Shown here: positions 46,601 to 57,879 of the stretch, piece after piece
Numbering within the stretch: position 1 is the stretch's first letter
Layout of the letters: every line of letters starts with the position of its first letter
Assembly: GCF_051622035.1 (NCBI RefSeq)
Contig: NC_135362.1
Span: forward strand, 9,613,501-9,677,500
Source: Arctopsyche grandis
Taxonomy: Eukaryota > Arthropoda > Insecta > Trichoptera > Hydropsychidae
DNA: 64,000 nucleotides
Direction: 5' to 3'
Position numbers and translations under genes: made by a program
Notes under the pieces: model-generated
What the model saw: only the letters and a program-made list of their open reading frames with translations
Told to the model about the DNA's origin: nothing
The model's database searches: none

Positions 46601-49600
46601 GAATTGCCTCTACTTACAAAAACGACACCGTCATTTCAAAAACAACAACCGTAAAACTGATGCAATTTAACTAAGTAGTGCAGGCGATGCGATTTTGTGT
46701 TCAAATTGGCATACCGGTTGTGCCTGTCTCAGTAGCTGTACGTCCTGGGTTTGAATATTAACAAACATAAAATAATAATCATTAATTATGCAATATTTAT
46801 ATGTACATATATGTTTATTTCACACAATTGTATATGCATGGACGATGTGGAGGATTTCAAAATTACACAGGAGAAGGTGAAAAACACAAAAATGAGGAAC
46901 AGACGTGGGAATACACCGTTTGTATGACTCGATTCACGGAAGACTAAATATTAATAAACTAGCACATTAATTAGTTCGATGCGAATTGAATATGTGACAT
47001 TCAGAGTATTCAAGGTTGGATTAAGGTACGTATGTTTCTGTTTGCCAATTGAATAAAAACAAAATCAGTATCACGTTGAAAAGAAAAAGATTGTTATAAA
47101 TGCATATTATCGATGGTTTTATGCATGACTCGGTTAGTTGATGAAAAGTATCGATTGCATATATTATATTATACGAATAAAACCTTAATACCAATGCTTT
47201 GTCTGGATATTACATGCATTGATTATGTGATGTGGAGTTTTTTTTGTTTTAAATTGAAAGTTTCAGCTCGATAGCTTACATACATACAAATACCATTAAT
47301 TCCTCGCTATCAAACGGAAACGAAAAATTATGAAAATTAGTGCTTAGAACAAGATATGACTTGGCATATGACGTGACAAAGTTGCAGCAGACTAGGGGCG
47401 CTGCGAGGCGCCCCCATTTTCATTTTTTTGATTATTAAATTGAAAAAATAAAAATAAAACAATTTAGCTTTCTTTGAACTTATAAAACATTCTATATTCA
47501 ATTTAATTTTTCTTCTCGAAGTAATAATACTGATTGTAAAATATTATAATTTACGAGGAACGCAGGAAGTTGACGGTCAAATATCAACGACTCACGAATA
47601 AAACTTGTAAAACAGCAAACTGTCATCGGTACAAATGGTAATTTGGAATTGTATTTTATATAAAATGCCGCTGAAACATATGTAAGGGAGAGTGGTGTAC
47701 CTATGGACGAATGTACCTGTGGACAATGACTTTATTTCGATCGGGGAAAATATTTTTGCTACACAATGTTCTAGGGAATTATGAACATCGAATATTGGCA
47801 ACATTCAATCCACCTTTTGGTGCCGCGCGCTGCCAGATTCGAGTGTTTTTCTAGAATTTCGTTATTTGGGACCCAAAAGTAAATATTTATCAACGAACTG
47901 TTTGTTTTTTCATATTTATTAAAATAACTTTTCATACAAGATATGCATTTAGTTTTGTATAGTGGTTATTTAACTATTTGGTAACGACGATATATGTGTT
48001 AAAACGTAACCACAAAGAAGTGTATTTTAATATTAGTTGAATATTTCGTTTTGTTGTACCTTTGGACATTTATTTGGTTGTACCTCTGGACACGTCCAGA
48101 GGTTAAGGTTAGAGGTTCTTGTGATATTAACAACCAAAAAGACTTTCAAGTATTATGTTGCTGAAGTTATGAATAATCCAATCGAAAATGATATTGAAAT
48201 TAAGTATTACAAGAAAATATCGACAAACAAATTTCTTGTGATCGATGACAAAATTTATAATATTTGTCAAGAGGAAATTTCTGGGAAATTGCCTCCTCCT
48301 CGAGTGGTAGGCCAGTCTGGGAGATTCAAATCACAGTTGGAATTTAATGTAGACCTTGAAAATGTCAACATTGGATGAAATAGTTTACTCTGTATAAATT
48401 ATCATATCTGACCAAAGGTACAACATACACTGTCCATAGGTTCAACATAGTGTTGAACCTTTGGACATGAATTTTTGTCTCTATTATTTTTGCAAAAAAT
48501 AAAAAAACTGTTATGCTATCATTAATTTTTCTTTTTTAATTTTAATCTTGAATATTCAACCTATCTAATGACATTAAAAAGTTTGCATAAAACAATAAAG
48601 TTTCTGAGCTATGGAGTGAAAAAGCGAAAATTGTCCACAGGTACACCACTCTCCCCTACGTATATATACATACATATATGTATATCAGGGATTCATGAAA
48701 TTAAATATCTTAACCAATCATATTCGAAAAAAAAAGAAATGTCACTCTATAAAATTCTTCAATTTATTGTTGAATATAAATTAATGTCTTCATTACCGAA
48801 TTAATTCATAGTTATCCGTATTTTATTTTATTCATTTTTATATAGGTACATAAAACGTGCCTATTTTGAATAGGAATTAAAAACTTTTTGTTTTCGGCTT
48901 AATATATTGTTTCTTCAACATAAAATTACAAGAACTTTCATAAAATTTATTGTTTAAAAATTTAGGGGGGGCGCTGAAATTAGGGGCACCATATACCCTC
49001 GGGCCGGCCCTAACTGTAGCTTATTAAGTCTATAATAGGCGACTAAGTCTTACAAGATAAATGCTCGATTTAAATAGGGTGCTAAATTAAATCAGACGTA
49101 AGGCAAATATGAAACGCCAACCCTTGCCAACTTAGTTTTAAAAAAAATTATTTCATCTTTTTTAAAAAATATCTCTCAAGCATTCAATTTCCAACTGAAA
49201 ACTATTCAATTAAAAGTTCACGATATTCCATCAAAATGTTTTAAATTTCAGTGCATGATATTTGACATATCAGTATTGGAAATAATGTTAAGGTGTACCA
49301 AGTGAATAGTATTTAATTTTAAGTGTAAATAACATAGCTGAATTAAAGTTTCGTGTATTTAGTGAAGACTATTTATTAAATATAAAGTTCAATTATATAT
49401 TCTGTATTTAAATATGGCTAGAAGTTATTACCGATGACAGAAGTCTAAATATTGTAACTACATTTATATAACAAACAAAGTATGTGGAGAAGGTTTCCAA
49501 TCAGTAGACGAATCAAACATGGAAGAAATGATTTTGTTTCATGATTTTCAAGATTTAACTCTGTAAGAGATGAAAGATAACAATTCCGAATATAGTAAAA

Positions 49601-51358
49601 TGAAGTAACAACTACATTTTGACTATTAAACTATATTATACAAGTATCGTTATTATTTCTAAACTCGGTTTTTTCACCTCGTTGATGTTAAAATAGTTGA
49701 TGATAAATAACATGTTAGTTTAAAGTTAGTTTTTCCTCTTCGTAACTATTATAGTTACACAGAAAAAAGCTATACCAAAGTACAGCACTGGTAAAAAATT
49801 ATAATTTTATAAAATATGTATTTTGTTCATGTTAAAAATATATGACGTTTTAAAATTGATGCAATAAGGAAGAATACATTATTTTGTGCAAGCTGACCGT
49901 AATTGAATATTGATTTCGACAACAGCAAACAAAGTCGTATCATTAGCAATTTTGCAAGCCAAACATTCAAAATGATTGTTTTCTTTATTCTGAAATAGTG
50001 AATAAGTTGAAAGCATATTGACCAACTAAACTTTCATTTCATTGAATATTTGCAAAATTATTATGGAATATATTTTAACAACTTTTTTTTGTATTTTATT
50101 TAAGTTTATATAAAAACAAATCATAATTTATTGTAATGATAGCACAAATTGAGTATGCAATAAAAACTTTTTCCAAAGAAAAACATATTTTTATGTATAT
50201 GTACAACATAATTTAAAACATGAGTAAAAAATACGTATAATTCATTAATTTATTTGATTAGGAATACAAATTAGTTGATTTTAGAATTCAAATGTAAATT
50301 GATATTGAAAAAAGTGTAATGAAACACAGCACTTTATTCACTATTTAATTAAAGTTGGTAATTAAATAAATTAAAAATACGAAAAAAATCTGTAATAGAT
50401 AACAAATGGATCTAAGACATCGACAATAATGTATGATACGAATTATTGGAGATAATTCATATTTTAAATATGCATACAAATATTGACTTATCGGCAATAG
50501 CAATCAAGTAACACCACAAAGATACACCAGGAAATCGTTCTTCCCAATCAGCCACAGCATTTTCAACACACAAACTAGAAATGGAAAACATACAGAAGAA
50601 ATAATTCTTGAAGATAAGTAGAAATGTCGTTTCAACAGCTCCGATTCCAGTTTGTATACAATTTGTATAGTATCTGTGAAGATTTCGTAAATGAATTTCG
50701 ATCAATTGGGAAAGCTCCAATGGATTTTTTCCAGTACACTAGACACTGGTGTTGTGCGATGAACTTTGTTCTATATTTAATACATTCGGTTATGCAATCA
50801 CAGTTGTAGGGAGCGAGCTTCTACCACACTGGCGTGTTTGTGCAACGATACAGTTGCGCAAAGGTTATGTAGACTATAATAATACATATACAAAAGTAGA
50901 AAGGCTGGTCGCAGTGACAGCCGTGGCGTCACACACCGTTAAGACAACAAACTCGAAACCGGAAATGGGTCAACACGGAAACGAGACTAGACAAGAGTGC
51001 AACGGGGGGAGCGGGAGAGAGGGACGGGTCAGAGTGCACGTGAGCTTTTGAGGTTATGTAAGCTGGAGCCGGGAAGGTGGTTGGGGGTGCGCTTGTGAGG
51101 TGAGTTGAGGGGTAGTGTGGTGTGGTGTGGGGTGGGGTGGGGTGAGTCACCTATGAAGGCCTTGGTGATGAGGCCGATGATGACGATGGTGAAGGAGCTG
51201 GCGACGTTCCAGAGCAGGGCGGGACGCCGCAGTTTCGGGACAACCCACCCCACGTCGGGACACATGGCGATGGCGAAGTCAACAACACGCCGCGCCACGC
51301 CACGCCAGCGACACGACCACACGACCGAGCGCTTCAGCAGCCGCGGCCGCACTGACAC
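43680..51358 (-). CDS. TAZ: Tafazzin, phospholipid-lysophospholipid transacylase
   Basis: Remodels cardiolipin acyl chains in mitochondrial membranes. Exons: 51358-51151, 44764-44636, 44497-44349, 44175-43901, 43821-43680. All phases join, giving 300 residues and a TAG stop. The first exon has a hydrophobic segment (NVASSFTIVIIGLITKAFI). The HX4D acyltransferase motif reads NHHSCFDDPGMW near residues 101-111. GTIPFRHLCSRRSLRWSLAA, GKCIPVIRGKGVYQ and WVHIFPEGKVN are in family order. The C-terminus is helical and charged. Start is ambiguous: ATG at 51358 gives an Arg-rich N-terminal extension, while ATG at 51265 (MCPDVGWVVPKLRR) gives 269 residues and aligns better with vertebrate starts. Intron 1 is 6.4 kb and transposon-filled. 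Very confident in identity. Confidence 0.96.
45178..45982. mobile_element. hAT non-autonomous element, 805 bp, in tafazzin intron 1
   Basis: Ends CAGTGGCGTGCGGTGACTTT and inverse CAGTGGCGTGCCGTCCACGG. Flanks AAGTACAT and ATGTACAT match at 7 of 8 positions. An internal palindrome (AATAATCTC with GAGATTATT) lies near 45307-45345. No transposase frame. Confidence 0.85.
45983..47389. other. Tafazzin intron 1, AT-rich
   Basis: No further element with paired ends. A B-box-like TGGGTTTGAAT near 46748 may be part of an old SINE. Confidence 0.3.
47685..48656 (+). mobile_element. Tc1/mariner-pogo-type element with GGGGAGAGTGGTGTACC ends
   Basis: Left AGGGAGAGTGGTGTACCTAT and the inverse right GGGGAGAGTGGTGTACCTGT, with TA outside each (47683-47684 and 48657-48658). 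The word GTACCTNTGGACA is repeated inside both ends and in the middle (about 47716, 48056, 48080, 48460). Too short for a full transposase. Confidence 0.8.
48100..48378 (+). pseudogene. Transposase-tail-like open frame
   Basis: Reads FKYYVAEVMNNPIENDIEIK, then FLVIDDKIYNICQEEIS, and ends with EFNVDLENVNIG before a stop. This general pattern (a small beta-rich domain ending a transposon frame) is seen at the end of pogo/Tigger-like transposases. No DDE core is present. The ATG at 48037 adds a non-conserved Cys-rich start. The family call is tentative. Confidence 0.4.
49017..50880. other. Tafazzin intron 1, AT-rich
   Basis: Several stop-rich frames, no recognised domain. Nothing else is supported. 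Confidence 0.35.
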
Positions 51359-51450
51359 TTGTCAATTGATTTCCGCGCATGCGCGTCGCGAACTTCGAGC
51401 AGTTTGCGCGCCCACCACCACCATCACCAACAAGTGCATCAGTGTTGCCA
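50900..51450 (-). promoter_or_regulatory. GC-rich 5' region of tafazzin
   Basis: GC and CpG content rises from about 50900 to 51450 and covers exon 1 and the start of intron 1. A purine-rich GTGGTGTGGGGTGGGGTG tract lies just inside intron 1 near 51119. No TATA box. Promoter position is inferred. Confidence 0.45.
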
Positions 51451-51553
51451 CGTCGCGATCGGTCAATGTCAATTCGTTCAATTTTGCAACTAATATTTTA
51501 TTTTGATTTTGACATATAATCATCTGCTCTCGTGCTCTCTAATCTGAAAACGC

Positions 51554-52142
51554 ATGTTCAAATCTGTGCGTGGTAGACATTATCATTTGCTGGCTGTACC
51601 TCCTGCCCGCACAGTCCTTTTTCGAATGGCTCCTATTCCAAGAGCTATTCGACTTCTTAATGAAATCGTTGCTGCCGAGACTGAATGTGATATTTTCCAC
51701 CTTAGTGAGCGTAAATTGGTGGAAATTACTCTAACCCATTTATCTGGTAGTCTGCGCTCATCATTGTTTTCATGATTGATTGTGATTTATGAGTGAAATT
51801 TTGATTAACTCTCTTCCATTTGGACCTTACAGGGATGTTTTGTATTTGTAGTTGTTTCTTACATATTTATTGAAACTGCCTGTAGGTGCAAGGCATTCCT
51901 TATGCTATATATTTTTTTATTTGATATTTTTACTTTATCTGTTATTATTAAATGCTGTTTTTTATGTTTATGTATGGATGTATTTATGTTATGTATAATT
52001 GATGGGTGTATTATTTTCGTTGTGTATTGATTTGTGTTTAATTGTTATTTTGTTTTTTTTTGTGTTATGTTTTTGACCATTGTGGCGCTTTAGGAATTCC
52101 TGTTATGCCACAATGGTCTGTTTAGAATAAAATAAATAAATC
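51554..52142 (+). mobile_element. LINE 3' end with terminal reverse-transcriptase codons
   Basis: 51554-51775 reads RHYHLLAVPPARTVLFRMAP and RAIRLLNEIVAAETE up to a stop, the last codons of a LINE polymerase frame. The 3'UTR carries CCATTGTGGCGCTTTAGGAA, then its near-inverse TTCCTGTTATGCCACAATGG, and ends in AATAAAATAAATAAAT. Copies on the minus strand at 31730 and plus strand at 57880. 5'-truncated. Confidence 0.87.
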
Positions 52143-52379
52143 GGACCAAAAACATCAACCACCCGATTATGAAAGCACATATGAAGCGATTTTGCAATTT
52201 TAATGTGAGCACAGACATATACGAAGAGTTTTGCTACTCTGGCGATTTTCCCTGTTGCGCATCAGATCAGAGTGGAGAAATTTAAGTTGTCTGGCTTCAC
52301 GTGTCTCCGTAGAGATACAGCCGCTTTTCCTCAATTTTCAAATGGAAATAAGTAGTCGAGAGGAAAACCGCAAAGTATG

Positions 52380-53015
52380 TACCTACGTATGTAGATGGTA
52401 AGGTTTTGTCTCAAAAAACGTACTCTTACCGCCCCACATGTCTTTTGCAACTTAAGCTAAAAACACATTAAATAAATATATGTACACACAGTGGCGTGCG
52501 GTGAAAGTTTTCCTGTTTTTGTTGCACAGTCTTATTTACGCGAGCGCGAACAAGATACAAAGGGACTAGGTGACGACATATCGAGTCTTCTTGTATCCTA
52601 CTAACGTAAGAGGACGAAATCACACAGGAAGGAACGCGGCATGTGGTTCTTTTTAGATACTTTTAGCACATATTCAAGGCACGCCCAGCACAAACCGTCC
52701 CAAAACCACCCCTATAGTGTTTTCGGTAAAATTGTATCCTTTTATTTATCCTTGTTTTGACAGTGTATCCCATATTTGAAGAAATGTAGGCGAACCGCCA
52801 CAGCGCGGAGCCAAGCACACGACGTTCCGTTCTTCCCTGTATGATACGCTCTAAAGCTGTGCGACGAAAGCATGAAGAATTTCACCGCACGCCACTGATA
52901 CGTACAAGTATTTATTTAATGTGTTTTTAATTTAAGTTCCAAAAAACATGTGGGTCGGTAAAAGTACTTTTTTTGAGACAAAACCTTACCATCTACATAC
53001 GTACTGGTAGGTATA
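52380..53015. mobile_element. Foldback element with hAT MITE in its loop
   Basis: ACGTATGTAGATGGTAAGGT then TTTGTCTCAAAAA and CTCTTACCG (52386-52430) are inverted at 52962-53005. The arms continue to TTAAATAAATATATGTAC next to the hAT MITE. Arms of about 100 bp, with the MITE as the loop. Confidence 0.8.
52489..52897. mobile_element. hAT MITE (CAGTGGC family), 409 bp
   Basis: Ends CAGTGGCGTGCGGTGAAAGT and inverse TTTCACCGCACGCCACTG. The 8-bp flanks are not identical. The middle shares AGTGTTTTCGGTAAAATTGT and GGAGCCAAGCAC with 28311-28556. Confidence 0.75.
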
Positions 53016-54258
53016 ATTTGTACGTGGTATATGATAGCCAATTAGCTGGTGCTTTCGAATCCGAATAGTATATGTTATTATTAGTTTTATGAGAAGGTTC
53101 TTTAATTGAGTCAGTCTTTAAAATCAGCAACGATAGATTTATTTAGAGGTAAACTAAAACAAAAATATTACATTAAACTGAGGCTCAGAAATCAATGAGT
53201 GGCTACATTTGAGATGTGCAATAATGTCATTATTCAACGCTGAGTAGTTCGATATCGAAAAGAGGTCGCTTGACGAAATTTTATCTGATCAAGTCAAATA
53301 AATAACCACTATTTGAGGAAAATCAACTCGGCTTTTGTATTCGAACTTGAGATACTACGTCTTATGATAATTCATGCCAGTTGCCGATTGATTGATTTGA
53401 TGTGACGTCCGATCAGATTCAATTTTGTCAGATCAGACAACCTTCAGCTGACCGAATCGCTAATGGAACCGTTTAAATATGGATCGGGTCGGTCGATTAT
53501 TGTTATAATAAATTCAAACGTGAGAAATACGACCACATTTGATAAACAGTTTGACTTGATTTCAACGAATTTGGCACGGCATGTTTGTTTATAATGTATA
53601 TTGTATGTACGTACACATATCGTCATATCAATATTTGATTACGCTAGATTAGTGAACGTTTTAATGAACTGATATTGTTTAAGATACCCCTTTGATCCAA
53701 GGGTCTAATAACCCTTTTTGAACCATGCGCTTTGATTTCGTAGAAACTTGCATATATGTAACATAAATTGGGATATGTGGGATATTATGGTATAGCTGGC
53801 AATACTAACGTGTCCTCGACCTGACTAATTTATTATTTTAAATCTAGCCGCAATTGTTGAACGCTGCCCGGATGACATTAGCACTCCATTTTCCATTCAA
53901 TACAACACACACTCGAGTGCTATTTAGCGAATAAACGCCACTTACTCGTTCGCTTCTCAAATATTCGCACGATTTAAAAATAAATGCTCAATGTAAAACA
54001 GTGAACTAAGAACGTCAGATAATTAATTAAGAATTGTTAAAAAAAAAAACGCGAAGAAGGTCGAATGGACATTGGGTAAATGAACTATTAAAAATTAGTC
54101 GAATGTACATATGTAATTAAAGAAAGCCTTGTAAGATTGACTGCATTGAAAAGACTTCTATCGAGTTGATGATTGAAGGCTTTTTCATGCGATGGAAATA
54201 AAATGGAAAGCGCAATTTCTCAAGTTGCACTACAGACAATGAAGATGTTTTCGACTAA
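53016..54258. other. Intergenic, nothing recognised
   Basis: AT-rich, stop-rich in all frames. No terminal repeats found. Confidence 0.35.
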
Positions 54259-54282
54259 TATAGGTTTTTCATTCCAATTTAA

Positions 54283-54698
54283 TTGTTACAGACATTACTA
54301 ACAAACTAACCAGTAGATTATATGACAGAATCACTAATAACCATACTAGCACACTTGTGAAGAGTCTCGGTGATTACAACAAAATGTCTATACCCTTCAG
54401 GTATAAACACAGATTACCTAAACACAATCTGCTTTAGGTCATCGACTTTAAGAGTCTTTAATTAATATTATGTATTAGATGTATTATGAACATTTATAAG
54501 GATTGTAAATAGGTTTTTGAGCTCTTTTTCCTATTATGCTTTAGATTAACATTAGAATAATATAATACTGTGATTAATAACCAAATTAAATTAAATTGTA
54601 AAATAGAAAATGATCAGTAGATCAGTAGCTATTAAAATAGATATAAGATGTATTGTGAACATAATTTCGTAATAATAAAAAGCATTTAAAAATCAAAA
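54283..54698 (+). mobile_element. 5'-truncated LINE with 12-bp target duplication
   Basis: Starts in a coding tail reading TSRLYDRITNNHTSTLVKSL and ending KHRLPKHNLL before the stop at 54435. The 3'UTR is shared with 18480-18680. ATTCCAATTTAA occurs at 54271-54282 and 54699-54710, a direct target duplication as expected for target-primed reverse transcription. Confidence 0.88.
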
Positions 54699-54710
54699 AT
54701 TCCAATTTAA

Positions 54711-54850
54711 GTCTTTTTCATTTAAAATTGACCCTTTTTCATTTCAAAATGAGCAAGGGTCAATTTGAAATGAAAAAGAGTCAATTTTAAATGAAAAAGG
54801 ATAAATTTGGAATTAAAAAGGGTCAATTTGAAATGAAAAACCTATATCCC
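54711..54850. repeat. Inverted and tandem minisatellite (about 20-bp units)
   Basis: The word GGTCAATTTGAAATGAAAAA and variants occur about four times on the plus strand (54764-54845), preceded by two inverted copies (TTTTTCATTTAAAATTGACC). The half-repeat TAGGTTTTTCATTCCAATTT before the LINE at 54261 is the inverse of the last unit, so the LINE landed within this palindromic array. Confidence 0.75.
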
Positions 54851-54899
54851 GAGAAGCACTGTTTTTTCCAATATAAGACAAAACATGTTTGAATGTATT

Positions 54900-55280
54900 T
54901 GAGGGTCTGGTTCATTGCATCGAAAGTCGAATGATCGAAAAGCAAATATCAGAAAGCAAAGATCGAAAATCGAAAGATCTACAAGAATGTTTGCATGGTA
55001 AACGGTACTATGTACATATATATAATATATATCAGTGGCGTGCGGTGAAATTCTCTCTCTTTTTGTCGTACAGCCTTACTTAATGTGCACGGGCAGGATA
55101 CAAGAGGAACAGCCTGTTTCTGTATCCTGCTCGCGCAAATTGTGAAAGGTTGTACCACAAAGAGAAAATTTTACCCCACCCCACTGATATATATGTACAT
55201 ATATACTACCCGCTCTTCATATGTATGCATGGTAAACGAACATCGTAATAAAGATTTCGATTTTTCGACTTTCGATGCGG
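54900..55280. mobile_element. Foldback plus nested hAT MITE (composite)
   Basis: GCATCGAAAGTCGAATGATC on the left and GATTTTTCGACTTTCGATGC on the right form the outer inverted repeat. Further in, GCATGGTAAACGGTACTATG (left) and GCATGGTAAACGAACAT (right) are direct rather than inverted. 55033-55186 is the inner MITE. Confidence 0.7.
55033..55186. mobile_element. hAT MITE (CAGTGGC family), 154 bp
   Basis: Starts CAGTGGCGTGCGGTGAAATT and ends CCACCCCACTG. Both 8-bp flanks are ATATATAT. It carries the GGATACAAGAGGAACAGCC and CTCGCGCAAATT words also present in the 9258 and 34618 foldbacks. Confidence 0.78.
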
Positions 55281-55875
55281 TGACGGCCACCGATGTATTT
55301 GAATATCCGAAGAAGAATTGTGGGGAAAGCTCTCAAGCAGAATCGTTGGATGGGTAAATTCCTTCAACGTTAAGTCACTAGTACACATGCACCTATACAT
55401 ATATACATATGTAGGTACTATTTCTTGTCGAATTGCTTTCTCTCGAAAATTGACATAAAATTATAGGTTCAACAAAAGTATATCTGAAGAATATTTATCG
55501 GGTACGTACATATGTAGAACGCACACTATACTGGTTTTTCGTATTTATTTTTTTTTATCTAACAACGCATCGTAAAATACATCGATTGAATTGTAAATAC
55601 GAGTTTTACATATTGTTTTTATTTACTCAATCGTATTACAATAGACAAAAACAACCTTGGTTCTGACGAGTTGAGAAAAACCAACACTTCCAGATCAAAT
55701 GTCACTGTTGAAGTGTTGATAAAATGACGCATAAATAGAGTACGTAAGCATGCATAATGCATATAACTTCCGTTAACGTACATAATACAAATGTATATGT
55801 TACAATTGAAGTGTATCTTCCAGTTGTAATATACTTTGACTATTTGGAATACATATATCCCATCTAGCCTGATAC

Positions 55876-56036
55876 CAACTACCGTTATAGTTGAAGTTCA
55901 TTTCCAGTTGTAATATATTTTGACTAGTTGGAATATATTCCGCCTAACCCACGTAAGTTGATTCATATGGCGAATAAAATTCCAACTGGTCAAAATATAT
56001 TTCAACTGAAAATACAGTTCAACTATAAGTTAGTAC
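55876..56036. mobile_element. Palindromic MITE (CAGTTGTAATATATTTTGAC family)
   Basis: ACTACCGTTATAGTTGAAGT then CCAGTTGTAATATATTTTGA and TAGTTGGAAT on the left; inverse ATTCCAACTGGTCAAAATAT then CAACTGAAAATACAGTTCAA and CTATAAGTTAGT on the right. A decayed third arm is at 55799-55850. Confidence 0.75.
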
Positions 56037-56224
56037 CAGCTAAGATGCAGAGGCTAGGTTTTCGTAAAAAAGTCACTCGACTAGTAAATTGATTTGGAAA
56101 GTCACATTTTTGTTTTGAACACATTCTTAGAGTCATCGTGATACGGTACGCATTGCCTTTCATAATATATTAGCAAATATTAACGCATTATTGAATTCTA
56201 AAGCATTCGTAAAACTGTTGTATG

Positions 56225-56372
56225 ACCACTGGGCACATTGTTGAAAGTGTAATTGCGCTTGTAGAGATATAATTTTCTGGTTGAATTGTATTCGAATATG
56301 AATGGCCTAAAACGCTAGTTGGAATATATAACAACTGAAAATACACTTCGACTGTAACATATACCTACATAA
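56225..56372 (-). mobile_element. Related MITE copy
   Basis: The reverse complement matches 62640-62800 (ATGTTACAGTCGAAGT, CATTCATATTCGAA, AATTCAAC, TATCTCTACAAGCGCAA, ACTTTCAACAATGTG). It belongs to the 55876 family by its ends. Confidence 0.65.
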
Positions 56373-56414
56373 GTTGAAAACATAATAAGTCACATTGACC
56401 ACAAATGATATGTA

Positions 56415-56470
56415 CAAAGTATTGACATCAACCACACTTGTTTTTCATCGATAAGCTATCGGAATCCGTA
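56415..56470 (+). repeat. Direct repeat, copy 1 (second at 57320-57375)
   Basis: The pair shares TTGTTTTTCATCGATAAGCT followed by ATCGG and TCCGTAAAAT, about 905 bp apart. It could be part of an older dispersed element. Confidence 0.6.
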
Positions 56471-57629
56471 AAATTTACAAATTTTCATTGTTTAAAAACA
56501 CAAACAGCTCTAATTGATAACACCACACCACAGATTATCATCTGCGAATGTGGATGGATATGCAATTCCTCGCAGTGTGAATTGCATATCAACGACGATA
56601 TAATTTGACTTAATATCCAGGATTATCCAGTAATTCATCGGTGTTGCAAGCGGCTCTCGCTGCATGGTAAACTGCAGTGCGATGCGTATAATCTGCAACG
56701 ATCCTCCTTATTATATCACGTTTTATGATATAAAATAATACACGTTACTTATCCACTGGAGGACTTTCGACGTTGCGGAAGTTGACCATGGTTTATTCAT
56801 AGACTTTTAACTGCATTGTACCGTTTCATTGGCGGCCTCGAGCTATGACGTTTCTTGTTCCTTTTAGTACATATTTCGAAAAATCAACAATAAATTTGTA
56901 CAACGTAGTAGATTTCATCATTGTAATATGTAGGTACGTATTTCGACATGTGGAAATTCTGATTTAATTAAAAAAAAACGTTAAAACGAATTATGGATAT
57001 TATGCCTGATATAGAATCAGGCAAAATCTTCAATTAAAATTCATATAATTACACATATGCATATTTTTATGCTATTGATTTAACAATTATGTGTAATATA
57101 TATGTATTTATTCCATCTACTGTACCTAGTCCATTAGACTCGGAGTTGAATCGCTTCTACACGAATCTGTTCGAAAACGTCTTCCAAATGTATGTATGTA
57201 GCTGAATTCTACACCAGTGGAACATCAAGCAAAATACTTACTTTTTAAGTTAAGTCGTTTTAAATGTTTCATTATTCATCTCTCGACTATTGATAAACTT
57301 GGAAAACACGCATATGCAGTATTGACAACAACCACTATTGTTTTTCATCGATAAGCTATCGGAGTCCGTAAAATGTATTAATTTAAAATGCTATTGTGTG
57401 GAATCCGCATGAAGCAAATTACTTCCTAGTGATTGAGAAAGTGCGAAAATCATTTATTCGTTTCATATATAGGAAAGGGTATGGGTATTACCCATATATA
57501 TATCCCACTCCTTTCCTTTTAGGCATGCTTGGGCACAATGCTTTTGAACTTCGGAGAAACTTTTCATTAATTATTATTTTTGCTATCCAGCTTCTACGTG
57601 GTAATAAGGTGTATGGGCCACTTTTTCGA
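56471..57629. other. Intergenic, nothing recognised
   Basis: AT-rich apart from a short CpG-containing stretch at 56540-56700. No domain or terminal repeat found other than the direct repeat at 57320. Confidence 0.3.
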
Positions 57630-57846
57630 ATGTGTCTAAATCGAATGTCGAAAAATCGAAAAGATGCACAATACGTTATGACGATAGAGATAGATAATCT
57701 CGACCTACGACATCATAATGTAATTTTGGCACATGGTTAACATTTTTCAAATCTCTAAAATGACATTTCGAACTGGGGGGGTATGAGGGGGGATTCGTTG
57801 AGTCCGCCCATCTTTTCGATTTTTCGACATTCGATTTAGACACATT
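57630..57846. mobile_element. MITE with perfect 37-bp inverted repeats
   Basis: 57630-57666 (begins ATGTGTCTAAATCGAATGTC) is inverted without mismatch at 57810-57846. The 143-bp centre is unique here. The TCGAAAAATCGAAAAG words resemble the outer ends of the 54900 element. Confidence 0.85.
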
Positions 57847-57879
57847 TGAAGAAGTGATTCAAGTCATGCCCGTCGTTGC

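Larger units (their letters stand above)
47390..49016. mobile_element. Probable TIR element hosting a younger Tc1/pogo-type element
   Basis: Left CAGACTAGGGGCGCTGCGAG then GCGCCCCCATTTTC. The reverse complement of the right end reads CAGTTAGGGCCGGCCCGAGG, then GCCCCTAATTTCAGCGCCCC. The ends are similar rather than identical. A 972-bp element (47685-48656) is inserted inside. Confidence 0.45.

Noticed and set aside
46705-46770. Another tRNA-like or SINE head in tafazzin intron 1
   Set aside because: Only a weak B-box-like word; no A box at the right spacing and no shared SINE body.
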